Part shown: positions 49,538 to 63,115 of the stretch, piece after piece
Position numbering within the stretch: position 1 is the first letter of the stretch
How the letters are laid out: the number at the start of each line of letters is the position of its first letter
Origin: Clavelina lepadiformis
Lineage: Eukaryota; Chordata; Ascidiacea; Aplousobranchia; Clavelinidae
Direction of reading: 5' to 3'
NCBI RefSeq assembly: GCF_947623445.1
Contig: NC_135247.1
Location: forward strand, 16,246,501 to 16,310,500
Length of the DNA: 64,000 nt
Position numbers and translations under genes: made by a program
Notes under the pieces: model-generated
Databases searched by the model: none
Told to the model about the DNA's origin: nothing
The model's input: only the letters and a program-made list of their open reading frames with translations

Positions 49538-52500
49538 TTAGACAGATGACGATGGTGATGGTGAAGTGGACGACAGCCCATGAAGATAAAACTGACCGTT
49601 ACAGTAAGGGTCAGTTGTTAAAGTCACAGTTGCTGACGTAGTTGGTACGTCATTGGTCTGCTTGGTTTTACGACCACGTGACACGTTCGGGTCGGCATCG
49701 TCGTCAATGTAGCTAAGGGGTCCACCTTGGATTTTATCGGCATTACGTTGGAAATTGGCCGGGTTTGAAGCGTTCGGATCCGGCCGAGGGTTTGATCGTT
49801 CCAGTCTGTGCAGTTTGCGTTCGAGTTTGTTGATGCGCTTCTGTTGCTCGTTTACCATGCAGTCCTTGCTGTCGAGCATCGCCTGAAGTTCAACCCGTTC
49901 CCGTTTGTGATCAGCCTCTAACGCGGCCATCCTGTAAATTAATTATTGATTCACAATCATAATTATTTGTGCGACGGTCCGTAACAGAACTACCCGCTAT
50001 AGTATCAAAGCTATCATTAATTAGTTTCGATTAAATAGAGGTTACAGTGGTAGTGCCAGCGCGGTCAGTTTTCACTCACTGTTGCAAAGCTTTTTGAAAA
50101 TGTTGTTCCTTTTCGTCGGTCTGTCTGCGGTACTTGGCTTCTCGCTTCTCGCTGTTGCGGAGCTGAGAAAAATGATCCCAAAATTACGAAGATGTCAACT
50201 TACATTTTCGGTTCACAAGTTACTTTAAGTAAAACAGCGAAGCCATGCCAATATTATGGAAAGAAAATAAACGAAATCGGGCGAAAAAAAGCAAAATTTT
50301 AGCGATCGCAAGCAATTGGATGAAGGGCGGGAAAAATATGCGGACATTTTGCTGACAAAATCCGCTAAACATCGGTACACTGCCATGTACCTTTTCGATC
50401 AGGGTGGCCTCTTTTTGTTCCACGTTTCTCCTGACGTCAGTTTCGCGCGCCCGGAGGCGTTCGACTTCGGTTTCGAGTCTTATTATCCGGTCTTCGTACT
50501 GACGTAAGAACAAAACCAGGCATTAAATAAAAGAAATAAACTCAAAAGTGGTCCCAAAGTCAGTGCAAATTGCGAGTAACTCGTTGTGAATAATTTGGCG
50601 TTACGCATGCAGCGCGTTATATAAGACATGCAAAATTTAAAGAAAAAATTATTAAACATGCATGTTGTGCGTAGTAAGTTGTCACTTGTTGTGTCTCAAA
50701 ACCGGAACTTACGTCTTTCGGAGTTAAAACAACTTCCATTTCCTCTTCCTGCTTCAAATCCTTGCTTGGGGTCGACACGTTGTTTAAAATCCACTGAGCA
50801 GTGCGCGCTTCCGGTGATAATGGTCCTTCCGGTGTGTTGGGCGGAAATGCAGCCGGCGAGTCCGAAACCGGATGGGAAGGATTTTTTTGACCTTGATTAA
50901 CCCCTTTCTGATGGCTGCCACGGCGCGCCTGTGATTTGATAACCAGTTGGGTAAAATACAGTCATGCAACATCGTTACTGCGACTAAACTTAACCGCAGT
51001 CTACGGTTTCACACTCACCTGTCCTGATGACTGATTGTGGTGAGATTTTGACTGGGAATTAGATGTAGGAGCATGCTTTGACGTTTTCACTCTGTTCGCG
51101 TTGGAAGTGGCAACAACCACGCGTGATTTTACTGCGGTGACCGGCGCCGTCACAAATCCGTCCGGATCTTTGCTCATAACCGGGGAATTTTCAGCTGAAA
51201 ATTGCACGGTGTAAGTTTATTCTTTCAAATACCTGCTTTGAGTTTCAGATTTTATCACAGAAACATATTCCACGCAACCTGGTCTCACGAGTAACGCATC
51301 CTCACCTTTGTTACGTCCCTGGCGGTTATTTTGTGGAGCCATTTCCGCGTCTGTTGTTTCGTTTAGTTCTAAAATCGCCTCTTGGTCGACTTTCAAGTGA
51401 AAACTTGGATATTTGCCGCCTTCCTCACTCAAGTGGAGTGACTTTATGTTGTCAGCGCTTCCACGACGTGGTCCCTGGTGAGGCCACTTAGGTGACAAGC
51501 AAGGCACTGACGTTTTTCTGCCGCCGAAAGAACTTCCTCCTTTTGAGAGTTGCACAGTGGCGTTTCTCGGTTTCGGCTGCGGTTTATAAATGTCTTCCGA
51601 TTTATTTCCGCGCTGGTTTTGCGATTGAAGACCAGTTTTAAGATGCGCGTTAGAAACTGAGGTCGAAATTGTTTCGACCGACATTAGCAATTGGCTGTCT
51701 TCGATCCCGTCCATTTCAGAACGTCCTTCGCGGCTTTTCGAAGCGTTTGAATTCGGCGTACGGCGTTGCTGATCCCGAGCGTGGTAGGGAGTAGGTTGTG
51801 GAGATTCAGCATCACTTAAGCTGTTGGTACTTGTTGACGACTGACGCGACGAAAGCGACGAGACGTTGCTCTGCGATCCGTCGCTTGACATACTATTGGT
51901 ACCGTCCTTTGGACCTCGTTGCGGACCTCTTGGACCCGAGTAAGAGCGCCCGGGGCTCGAATCCACGACGAAACGGGTTGGAGCAGAGTACGTCACCGTC
52001 TCTGTTGTAAATACGGTCTCCAGGTGGCGCTGTTGTGACATGGCTTGGAGTGGATTGCTGAAGGACAAAGGCGCATGATCTAGAAATGAAAACCATTCAT
52101 GAAGAATCTGCAAACTAAACATGTTCATTCATGATTGACGGCTAGCTTTAAGAGCTATAGAACCGAGTCACCGGTCTGACTTACTTTTAACATCAGACTG
52201 TCTCGCAGGCGCGGTCGCGGTTGGATTGTTTTTTTTCGAATGTTGTTTTTGGCCGTCATATGATTGCTGGATGTTAAAGGTGTCGTGCATAGCGGGGACC
52301 GAAGCCGGGGTGCTCCGGTTCAAACCCTTCTGGGCCTGGTAGGCAGGGTTACTGAACATCAGGGGTGGTCTCTCACCGTACTGCTTGCCCCCTGATGACG
52401 TCATCAAGTTTTCCGTGGACGAGAGTGTTTGCCGGACGCTCCCATGGGATCCGGCGTTGTTGTTGTTGCTATTCTGAAAATGTTTGGAAAGTTTTACAAA

Positions 52501-55500
52501 GCGGAAAAATTGAGTCTCTTTTCGTTTATCTATTCACTATATTGTGCAAGAAGTCCTGTTTCCATCGCGATTTATTTCATTGAACAATCAAGCCCAGCTT
52601 CTACAGAGCGGCTGTTCTTGCCAGAATTACTGCATCTTACGGCACTCTTCAATACTGATCATGAGAGCTTACTGCCAATAATTTAATTAATAGCTCAGTA
52701 ATAACAAGTTACTGTCAAGTTAATACTGACTGGAATAGAGTGGTGGCTTCCGTGGTGTGATGGCGTGTAGGCGTTGGCTGTGGTAGATGGCACGTCATAC
52801 TGACCATCTTCTGCAGCGTTCACAAACTCCCGAAGATTGAGCAGCGAGGTTGCGGCACTGGATGGAAGACGATTCCGCCTGTCTATCATCGGAGTGTTGC
52901 TGCATCCAGCGGGGCGAACTTGATCCGCATCACTAGAAAAATGAAAGAGTTCAGAAGAGAAGAAAAGTTTTTGCGATTTGAATTCATCACTTCTTCTGAT
53001 CAGCACAAAGATGAGGAAGAAAAATCTCTTGCACTTACTGTGTAAGCGCAACATCCTCGACAATTTGAGTTAGGTCTGGACGCTCAAGTTTAGAAGGTGT
53101 GCTGTAAGGTGACGAAATTTTCCCAGGATTCTCAAGTGACTCAGAGACTTTATCAATGATGTCTGGTAGTTCTCCTAAGGCGTCAATAGTTTTCTGAAAG
53201 CCAAAGGAATAAGTTATGAGCCAATCTATAATTATGACTTAATATTTCAAGACCACGTTAGGACAACGATGTGCGTTAATTTAATAATTTGTTTTAAGAT
53301 TAAACAGATCTGTCAACCGCAAGATTCAACTGTGATTAAGGATGGCAAATACAGAACATCTGACACCACCACTACACAAACCTTGTCAAGTGTAGGCATA
53401 AGTTCAACAAAGAATGCGTGAAGTTTGGCGAATTCCTTCCCGAGATCAATGAAACCCTGGAAGCCTTTGTGTAGAGGCGGTAAGGTGGGGTCGGAGACGT
53501 TATTAATAAACTCTCCCATGTCGTCCCATTTCTCACGAATAAATTTATCCATAAACTGCATATATTCCTCCTTGTCGAATCTAACATGCACAATTGCACA
53601 GTAATAAGATTATACAAAGAATTCATGTTTACCTGTTTATAAATCACACGTAACTCGTATTTTGGGCCGTTATAAAACGCCATAGTTGTAAAAATCAAAG
53701 AGCCTAATGGTATCCATCATTATCTACTAAACAAATTAAACTTGAATGTTTCTTTATATTACCTGCTGCGGTTGGCCAGGTTTTGTATGACCTTTGCAAT
53801 CAAGGTCAAAATTCGAGAAATTTTTGGATCCGGGACCTCATTTGCGAGTCCGAAGAGGCTCGGGTTGAGGATAGCCGGACACAGGAGCCTGAGGAAGAGG
53901 GAAGCAGTGACGAGCCTGTTTGCGATTCGCGGACGGCCAGCGTCCTCACAACGGACTCTCCAGGACGCCATCACCTCACGGAGTTCGGAAGGAAAAATGC
54001 TGAAAAGTTTAAGTAGTTCGTAGAAGCTGCCACGTGCAGTCAACGTTGCATACAACGCCATGGCGTTAACATTACAACAACTTTTGCCTGTTGCACCACT
54101 GTTGCTCACAGGTAGGAGTGAGCTAGTAGCAACCCGGCCGGTGCAATACCATAAAATATTCCAGATTGCCAAAGCGTGATGATGCACAGGGAACAAAGTT
54201 TTAGAACAAATAAACGACAGTCGAGTTGAAAATCAATTTCAGTAATACACGGCGTAATGCCGCCCAATGTGTAGCATAGGAAGTGTGGTTACATTGAGAG
54301 ATTTACAATTAATTCATGACCTACCCGACCGAGTTGGTGATCTTGCACAGTGCAATCTCGCAGCTCATGTGAAGATTCTTCTGGTTCACCTCCAGGTCTG
54401 CTTGAGGAGGAAGCCTGCTACCATCCACCTCACACTCTTCTTCCATGTTGAAGAGCGCGTGCACAAAATCTCCTAAAGAACAGCGACATTTTATGTCTCA
54501 ACACTTAAGCTGCCTTCTTGGACGAAAAGCGTTTGAAAGCTTAAAATACTAGATGCCGTATGTTCGAACGTTACTGCTGTATCATAAATACACATCACAC
54601 TCCTACAGGAAAGGAAGTGTGCGGTGTTCGAGCGATTGGACATAAATAAATTGACTCCAACGTTATTCATCACGCGGTAGAACCCTACCAATAGTTACGC
54701 AATCGTACACGAAATGATCACTGTTCGTGAAAAAGGGCATTTTGGTATAACGCAATGCACGCCTACCAATATATATGTGTTATGCATTTCCTTTCTAAGC
54801 AATTACGCATGTCCCTAGCGCATGATTCAAACGCCTACGTCATAGAAAGACAACTATTATGTCACAAAAACAACCAAACGAGACACCGATAACGTTTGAA
54901 GACCATGCCTGTTATACCTCGCACGCATACTGAGGCATTAGCAAAGTTGCCGATATTTTAGACCGGGTTTAGTAGCACACGACAAAATCACAGATGGTAA
55001 TTTAATGGCCTTGGGTAAACGGTATTTACGGTAAAAATTAATCTTTTTTTGATCAACATCGCAATGGTGACAGCAAATCCATCCACGACTGACAGTACAA
55101 AGAAACATCAACCTTTGTGCCGAAAAGATCTGCAATAATTGGAAGGAAGATACTAACCTAACGTATCGTAGAGATACTTCATCCCGACAAGCCTCAGCAT
55201 GGCTTCGACAGATTTGGTGCCGATGGTGTTCTCACGGAAGATCAGACTTTCCTCTTCGACTTTTTCAACCTCGTCCATCACTACTTCGGTCATGTATTCC
55301 TGCAACGTTAAAATCAACAATTTCACTGTTAAAAGCAACGGTTTGTGAAAAAGGTTTGTGGAATAGCATTGAATGGTTTTTAGGTTTACAGAACGATATT
55401 AACCTTAGTACAGCCTGTGCCGTGCATGATATGAACGAGGATACGTGCGATTTCGTCCTTTTTGGTAACAGGTATGACGTTGCCAAGGGTGCGGCAGATG

Positions 55501-58500
55501 TTGAGATAATTCAAAGATATGTGTTCGCCGAACGCTTTATACTGCTCGGTGGGTAGGACGCGGGTAGACAGAAACCTGGCCTTAATGCGGAGAGCCATAG
55601 ATTCCCCGGTTTTACTTTTATTGTTCCCACTCGGGGTGGATAGATTATACCTGGAAAAGAAACACACTGGCTGAGTGTGAAGCGAGAGCCGACCAGACTA
55701 TTGTGTGGTTACTTCAGGGTCATTTAAGCTGTCCGAAGTAGCCTGGCAAAGGATGATGGATGTATACATTATTATTGAAGTGTTTCATAAATAGGGAACC
55801 GGATGCGTTAACTGCACATCCTGTAACAACAACAACTAGCTGACAATGTCTATCACTAGTAACTCAGTGCACGTTTCTCACCACTTCTCCACAGATGACT
55901 GGTTAATAAGAGACCGAACCTCGAGATTCACGAGACCGATGTAGTCCTTGTCTTTTTTCTTCTTTTTGTCTGAGTCTTTATAGAGATGGACTGTTACATC
56001 TCTGACGTCTGGCATTGAGGAAAATTCGAAGTGTTCACCCCAGAAAATAGCGCTATAAGGAACAAAGGTAGAGCTAGGAAATTTGTTTGCTTGACGTTTT
56101 TACCTAGCAAGGGTCTACTATGACCAATACAAACAGCAATACGTGACACATAACACAACGGGATTGTTGTTTTTTCACGATACCTGTCGTTTTTCCACTT
56201 TGAGGTAGTACGCGCGCACAGCTTACGATCGAGGCAAATTTCGCAAAAATATTTCTTCTTGGTGGGCAACCCTTTCGCCTCTTGTACGAAGAGAATTAGT
56301 TGGTGTTCGACTCGTCGCATATTATCCTGTGTTAGAATCATCACGCGTGAAAACATACCATATATGAGAGCTATGTTGTGCGAATCATCCATAAAATGTA
56401 TCACAAATACCATTAAAACGTTTCCAAGTGAAGAGTTGGCAGTTAAGCACTTACCAAATTTGGATTAATGGCTCTTTTTATTTTCTCTATCCAAGCCTCG
56501 CGTTCACCAGCAGATTCACAGGCGAAGCATCTCGTGGTTTCATTTGCGACAACCTTGACAGCAAAAAAAATGGATAATAACGAGTCCGCTTTGGTGACTC
56601 AACTTAAAGTACATGAAATATCATGTTATTAAACATTTACAACAGCCACAAGGCACTGTAAGAACGCAGAAGTGACAAAGAACATGTCGTCATCATTAGT
56701 TGCAAAACGCTTAAATAAGAAAGTCAGATAATTTAGTCATGGATAATATCACAAGAACTATTCGTGGTTAGCTTCAATACCATATATTACAATAATGTGA
56801 TTGTGATGTATTGCATGGCGGTAACATGACCCTATTTACTGAAGTTATCAATAGCCATGTCAATGTTGTTACTTGGTCACTTGCTAAGATTGCATATCAC
56901 AGCGCAAGTTTCAGCATTATATCGTTTCCTGAACACACTGAAAAGACTTTCTTGCGTTTTCAGTTTCATGTGCTCATGTTAACAATCATTCAGTCTGAAT
57001 AAATGGATCTTGTACAATTAACGTTGGCCCACTACATATCACAACCCTAGATAATAAGATTTACTTGTAGAAAACTCGAACTTACCTCAAAACAATGGTC
57101 CCTGCCAAGGATACTGTGGTGCAACGGTCTGACAATTCCATCTTGAAACTGTGACGAGCAGTTTGACAGATCAATGGCATCAGGCGATTCAATGGCTGGC
57201 ATGAAGAACGGAAGCTCGACTTCGGTGTTGCGAAGATTGCTGCTCTGTGCCATGAGTGACCTTCAAATATGACATTATTTCTAAAACTGACATTAAAGAA
57301 CAATCTCAATTGAGATCATGTTTGCCAAATTTTCTTTGAACAGAAGCTTCCGCAGGGTCACGTGACAGCTAGTTAATCTAGCCTGCTTAAAAAACTTCAA
57401 AGAATAAAGAACTTTTTTCACAGGCAATTTTTTGGAAAAAAGTGAGGACTATACTCCAATAAATACGGCAATATTGTAGCATTAGCACCGTAAATATTCA
57501 CTTGGTCAGCTGATATTACTTGCAATAATACCATTTTAATCTTTCAGCTAATACTAGATCAAGATTACAACACCTGTACCCATTTACCCAGTATCTTAGC
57601 TGTAAACAGAACTTACTGAAAGCAGTTAAGAAGGGCGAAACAGGAGACGTCCTCTTCAAATGGATTGCTCATACACAACATGTTTGACGATAGAATAAAT
57701 TAAACGCAAAAATCTAAAATGACTTCTATAAAACTCTATGTAACTTCTGGATGCAGCTTAGATTAAAATATTTGTGGGTCTGACTGACTTGGTCACCTGC
57801 CTTCTTTGTTTACTACAGCTTGCTTGGAATTGCTGACATGTTGCGTCTGTGTATGACCAGTTGCATACAGTGAATGATATGCCCTAATTCACATATAACA
57901 TTGCGACATAGTAAATGTTTCCTGACGTTTGCAACAATAGGTGCTGTGGGCACGCAGATGTAACTGTCAGGAAGTTGTGTGGAGCAACGAGTGTCGTAGG
58001 CGCTAAGCTTCCGCGTTTCAATTCGAATCTTTTTAACATGACTTCATTCCCAGCGTACAATCACCAATTATTCATGTTTACACATAACTACGTCAACGCA
58101 GGAGTGTAGGACTATGAAAATTACGCACTGTGCAAGATTTTGCTGGCACTTCGAGACAATTTGCAGCTTACGCGTATGTCAGCCTTACTGGAGGTAGTTC
58201 AGGAATTAATTGAGTTTATCAAAATAGTGTTGCCACTGATGCTATGTATTACACTTCCTAAATAGTTTGCTTAAACTATCTTTGTCAGAAAACTGAGCTA
58301 GCTTCTTTGCATGGGCTGACCTTAGCAACAAAAACTATTCACTGTTATAAGGCCTCAGTAAAATAGCTGTATGAGAAGAATAGGTTGTAAGTTTTATCGA
58401 AAACAAACGGACATCATTAGCGCAGTCATCTTTATTTTAAGGTGAAGGAAGTTAAGCTAATTCTTAGCTACTGATCCTGTTTATTTATAAGTTACTAGTC

Positions 58501-61500
58501 TGTTGCAACAACCTGTAACTATGAATACACATCTGGCTAAAAACAAGTACTATAAGCCAATGCCTTTGTATCACGTTGTTTTTCGAGATAGAACGTGGTT
58601 TTGGGCAAGTCATGCTAGTCATGTGATCAAATCATATATCTATTAATGGACAAAAATACGTCCATCTCATCATGCTTAACATTACATGTAATTTCCCACA
58701 CATAACTCTCAATGTAAATACACCATGGCGATCTACATAACGCATGCATGACATAACCATTAACACGCCGCCTCTATACAAGGTTATTCTTGCAACTACC
58801 CACATCCATAGTTTACAATATGTTCCAACTGTAGGTCGAAAGCGCTAGTCAAAGTCACTATGTGTGATATGCAGTTGTAAACTTTTTGTATGAAGATCCA
58901 TTTACTACCGGTATGCCTGCCTTATAGCCTTAACAAACATTCTTGCACTCTTAAAAATAATGTGATCTGTTTAAATAATGATGTACTCACGTCATATCAA
59001 GCAAAGGTCTGTTTTCTTTTCCTTGAGTAGCTTTTGAACTTTTTGTCCTTCTTATGGCTGGTGGTATTTTTCGTTGCAAAAATGTCTGCAATATAAATTG
59101 ACATTGGATGGTAATGATATCAGAGCTACGTATAAAAATTGTCAACAAAACAGCAAAAAAATGTCAATAAGTCTAAGCAAAAAACATGTCATGCCAAGTA
59201 CCACAACATACGAGTCAAAATGATAAATTATTATTCATCACAAGGATGTAGACTGAAATAGAAAACAAAATGTTTGTGTGCGATTTGTTCAGCACACCAA
59301 TCAGGAAGACGCTGTCGTAATCAAAAACAATGGCACCAATCATTAAGCACCTTTAGAGAATGGTTGCGTTTGACTTCCGTTGAACTCTGACAAGTTGAGG
59401 GAGGCAAGAAATTAGAGTCCGATGAGCAACGAGGAAGCGAGACGCTTTCCGAGTTTAAAAAATCTCCTCCGATCAAACTAACAGATGACCCATGGAGCCC
59501 TGGAAGATCGGGAGGAGCATCGCGGATTCTGGCAGGCTGGATGTTGAGACTGTAACGTTGGTGATTTTTATGCGGTGCGGACAACGTGCGGAATATCGCC
59601 GGCCCGTCTTCAGCTTCGAAACTTTTTCGTCGACATCCTCCATAAACATCCGGAACTTGCGTAAAGATGTCCGAAGAATGAAGTTGTGAATAAGAGGCGG
59701 CGGCCATACTTGAAAAGCCGGCACAACTAACAGATTGTACAACTTAGATCTGACTAATGCACTCCCTGCTCGTAAACTGGTAGCATGATAAAAAAGATAA
59801 GTGTATTGTTTCTGCTACCTTAGTTACTTCCCGTAACCTTTTAGCCTGTTTTGTTTTACAGCGGAATAGCTGATCCCGCAAAATACATTCAGAAAGAACC
59901 CTTACGCGTTAAAACCATTTCTTTTTCCTATTCCTGAGACGTGCTAAAATTGCACAAATGAGCTAAATTAAACTGCCACACAGTTTTATGTCAACCCGAT
60001 CTGACGCAATTTTAGCACCTCGACTGCGGTGTCAAATCATGACTGATGGCACTGTCAAAGCACGATGTATAGACGTAATAAGTTACCATGGACACGGTTT
60101 TATGTCACCAAGGCAAAAAGACGAACCGTTTTAAACAACAAATAGACATACCTATCACGATGGGTCTAACACGTCACAGCTATGTACAACAAGTTTAGAA
60201 GAAACAGGCAAAGCACAACTCTGTCACAACATTACTACGAAGAGCAGATAAGGAGGCCGCAAAATATCCGTGAGTAAATTTATTTGGAGATGTACCAAAG
60301 TTTTGAATTAGTCACATGCTTAAACTGGAAATGATTTCCGAAGAATACCCTCCGAACATAAGATAGATGCGACTAGTTCTGGCTTTTCTACGCTTCGTTT
60401 AGGTCGAGTCTGCGTTTGGAGAATTACCTACGTCGTTGTCTCTTGTATCAAACTCAAAACACCAGGCTACCATGCAACCATCCTTAAAAAAATCTATCTG
60501 CCAAAACACAGTGTAAGGTATTTTGTTGAGAGCTACCATTTTCCATATGACGTACTTAATGCGCTTCCACTTCCTCAAAGAGAGTTTGTTAATCAACCAG
60601 AGCGTTGGATCAAGAAAAAATGTGGCTGGTACTAAGACGTAAACAACAGCTGGCGGATTGCTTCCAAATTTTCATTAAATCGTTGGGAAAATAACAACAA
60701 GCGACATGTTTCTGGCTGAAACTAAGCGTGTTGCTTTAGTGCAAACACCTTACGACGCAGTGTTGCACATTAAACGATGCTACCCCTTAACGTAACTTGG
60801 CCCTTCCTAACGTGTTAAAATCAGCGGTCTTGTGGTATTAACTACAACCGCAGTGCGCAGAGCACAGCCCTGGGCGGACGAAACAAAATGATTAAGCTTT
60901 CATGAAAGTACTGCCCTGATGACGTACATGCTAATAACTGAGTGGCCAATAAACGTCAAGACAATTTTCGAGCGTTGTGGAGCAAAAAGTGTTGTATTAT
61001 AACGCTATCGGGCACGCAATGACACGCCTTTGAAATAAATTCATCAACGAGGGCACAGAACTGGCATAACCTTTCTTATTTCGCCTGGAGCGTTACAAAG
61101 GTGATTGTGTGACAATTTAATACGCCTCGGCCTTGAAATTGGTAAGAATAAAAGTTAATCATAACACTGCAGGGTAAGTCAATAAAATCAAATCATGAAC
61201 CAAACCAAAACAGAGTCTTTGACCTAAATACGTGTGGTGTTAAGACACCAACCTAGCTCTGTAGCTGACGCTGCTATTATGAAGCATACGAGCTTGGAAG
61301 AAAAAACAAACACGCAGTTCTACTAAAACTTTCTGCAGAAAAGGCTGACACACTAGCGACCTTACTAAGACGACCATATTGAAAGTAACTCATGTAACAA
61401 ATATTCGATACAATGTCGGCATAACAGGAAGCGATGATGCAAAAGACGCGGGCCATATGTGTGCAATAAATTGCGGCTAAATTTGCGCATGAGCACAAAC

Positions 61501-63115
61501 GTGGTACTCGTACATAGCGGGCAGCGCGCAGCAGGAAATCACGTCTTCTTCTATGGATTTTGCTTGCCCCAAATAAATTTGTGATATACTGTACACCGAT
61601 CCACCACCGTGAATATTCTCATACTCTGAGCCCGCTAGCATTGCGGTGTGAGATGACTACACTCTGACGGTTTGTTTACGTTTACAGCATATCCCACTGA
61701 CTGAATGGCTTCAGCCTATCCACCTGACCGTAACCCGACATTCCTCGCAAGGACCGACCGGTGGCCAAGGAAGCGGGCAAAAGGTCCCTTCCATGCAATT
61801 ACGCAAAGTTGTGCATACACCGACAGCGTGGCACGGTAATTACCTAACTAGAGAAAGACCCTGACCACTCACACGATTAGTTTTCAACAACACTACAGCC
61901 ATAACATTACAAATGCCTGCATAGCTAACAACTTGCCTCAACTATACGGTATTTAAGAGAACGAAATTATTCTATTTTGATACAAAAACGTTTCAGTTTG
62001 GTTCAAATTAAATCTGAGAAAGCTATTTTATAACAACAGCAAGCACGCACTGACATTTTAAAGCTAAGATAACTAAGCGTATGGCGCCGCCCAGACCAGG
62101 GCTTGATCTCTGAATAAAAACTAGTAATTACATCCATATTTATGCGTAGGACTATTATTAGCGACCCTAGTCGGGTCGTACATACTGACGCAATGATCTC
62201 GGGCGTCAATCGGTTTATTAAAACTCGCCATTAGGGCGCGGTTATGTCCTAACGACCAAGAGATAACGATAAGCGAGCGCAACTCCAACTGACTCTACCT
62301 TTAGAAAAGTGCTCTGAAAACTGACTTCTACGTTTGTCTGATTCCAAAGGTAGACGGCAATAGGATGAAGGTGTTATTTTGACGTCCAGCTGCTACAGAC
62401 CTACATACAAGAGCAAACTGAATCTGGAACGTTTTAGCAGCAAGCAAAAAGAATGAGAAATTCGTCTGGATGCGCTGACCAATAACAGGAAGCTTGTTAA
62501 ATGGAGGAAAACCGACACCTGATAAATTGCTTTTCGAAATAACCAATCAGGCAAGAGGATGGGATAAATGGCCGGAAATTCAGGTGTAAAATACAATTCG
62601 TTGAAAGATGACAAGCATTCAAAGACGCTTAAATCGACAAGACCGCCACGAAAATAAAATAATTCAAGTCCTGTCAACCTATTTTCAGTCCGATGCAACT
62701 GGCCGGCGTGTTTGTATGCGATGGCAATAAGGGTGAGGTAACAATTCAAACCCTTATCCGAATTTCACACAAGAGGTCACGGCTAGGTGCTAATACTTCT
62801 GGCTGGTATCTCTGAGTCCGATAGCAATGGTTATGTGCAAAAAAGGCTTTCGGACGTCCTCTATTCCATTTAAATGAATAACCAAACAAATCTTTGGACA
62901 ATTCGGACAAATATTCGGACATAAGAAAAGACCACCAACGAAAGACGGGTGCTATGCGTGAGAACTGGAATCGTAGTCTTTGTGGTACTTGGCACTTAAA
63001 TGAGAACATAAGGTGACAAAATGGACGTAACTTACCGGAAGTGCCTCTTTCGAGGGGGTGGTCGGGGCGTCTCCATCCTCGGATGCTTGCCTCCGTCTCC
63101 TGGTCTCAGTTGTGT
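49538..63115 (-). CDS. SynGAP/DAB2IP/RASAL2-family Ras GTPase-activating protein
   Basis: Accelerates GTP hydrolysis by Ras-type GTPases at membranes. From the ATG at 59707, exons are 59707-59351, 59085-58991, 57260-57086, 56553-56455, 56326-56184, 56052-55882, 55650-55404, 55299-55158, 54472-54325, 53999-53763, 53580-53382, 53193-53039, 52932-52731, 52473-52185, 52079-51306, 51194-51019, 50928-50713, 50498-50391, 50162-50080 and 49931-49538: 1469 residues. Domain order: IRRTKS basic motif; PH ([31 protein letters not shown]); C2 ([30 protein letters not shown]); RasGAP with arginine finger [10 protein letters not shown] and [19 protein letters not shown]; a Ser/Gln/Pro-rich region; and a C-terminal coiled coil from [19 protein letters not shown]. 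An alternative upstream coding exon, 63115-63036, also joins in frame. The gene is pro-orthologous to vertebrate SYNGAP1, DAB2IP, RASAL2 and RASAL3. Confidence 0.93.
59351..59707 (-). promoter_or_regulatory. Alternative first coding exon of the RasGAP gene
   Basis: This 119-codon segment opens with ATG in the context CAAGTATGG and ends at AAAG|GTGCTT in phase 0, matching the phase-0 acceptor of the IRRTKS exon (59085). It is Ser/Pro-rich with [11 protein letters not shown] as a possible phosphosite region. Because another exon at 63115-63036 can feed the same acceptor, this segment probably reflects an internal promoter nearby; the promoter itself was not identified. Confidence 0.6.
59708..63035. 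other. Intron between alternative RasGAP 5' exons
   Basis: About 3.3 kb without recognised coding sequence. The frame at 62393-62749 minus (118 codons) overlaps another at 62328-62546 and has no motif. A promoter for the short isoform may lie close to 59708. No repeats with identifiable ends. Confidence 0.45.
63036..63115 (-). other. Upstream alternative RasGAP exon
   Basis: An exon bounded by CCAG acceptor (63116) and CCG|GTAAGT donor (63035). In the phase-0 frame it encodes 26 residues beginning [14 protein letters not shown], basic then Thr/Pro-rich, and fits the acceptor at 59085. A second frame is also open, so the frame rests on phase with the downstream exon. Further 5' exons would lie right of the window. 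Confidence 0.55.

Noticed and set aside
54000..54120. Upstream extension of the RasGAP exon at 53763-53999
   Set aside because: The frame is open, but it would insert about 36 residues into the RasGAP domain; the acceptor CTTTTCAG at 54000 gives [12 protein letters not shown], which matches the family.
62328..62749. 118- and 72-codon minus-strand frames
   Set aside because: Overlapping frames in an intron, without motif or matching splice phase.
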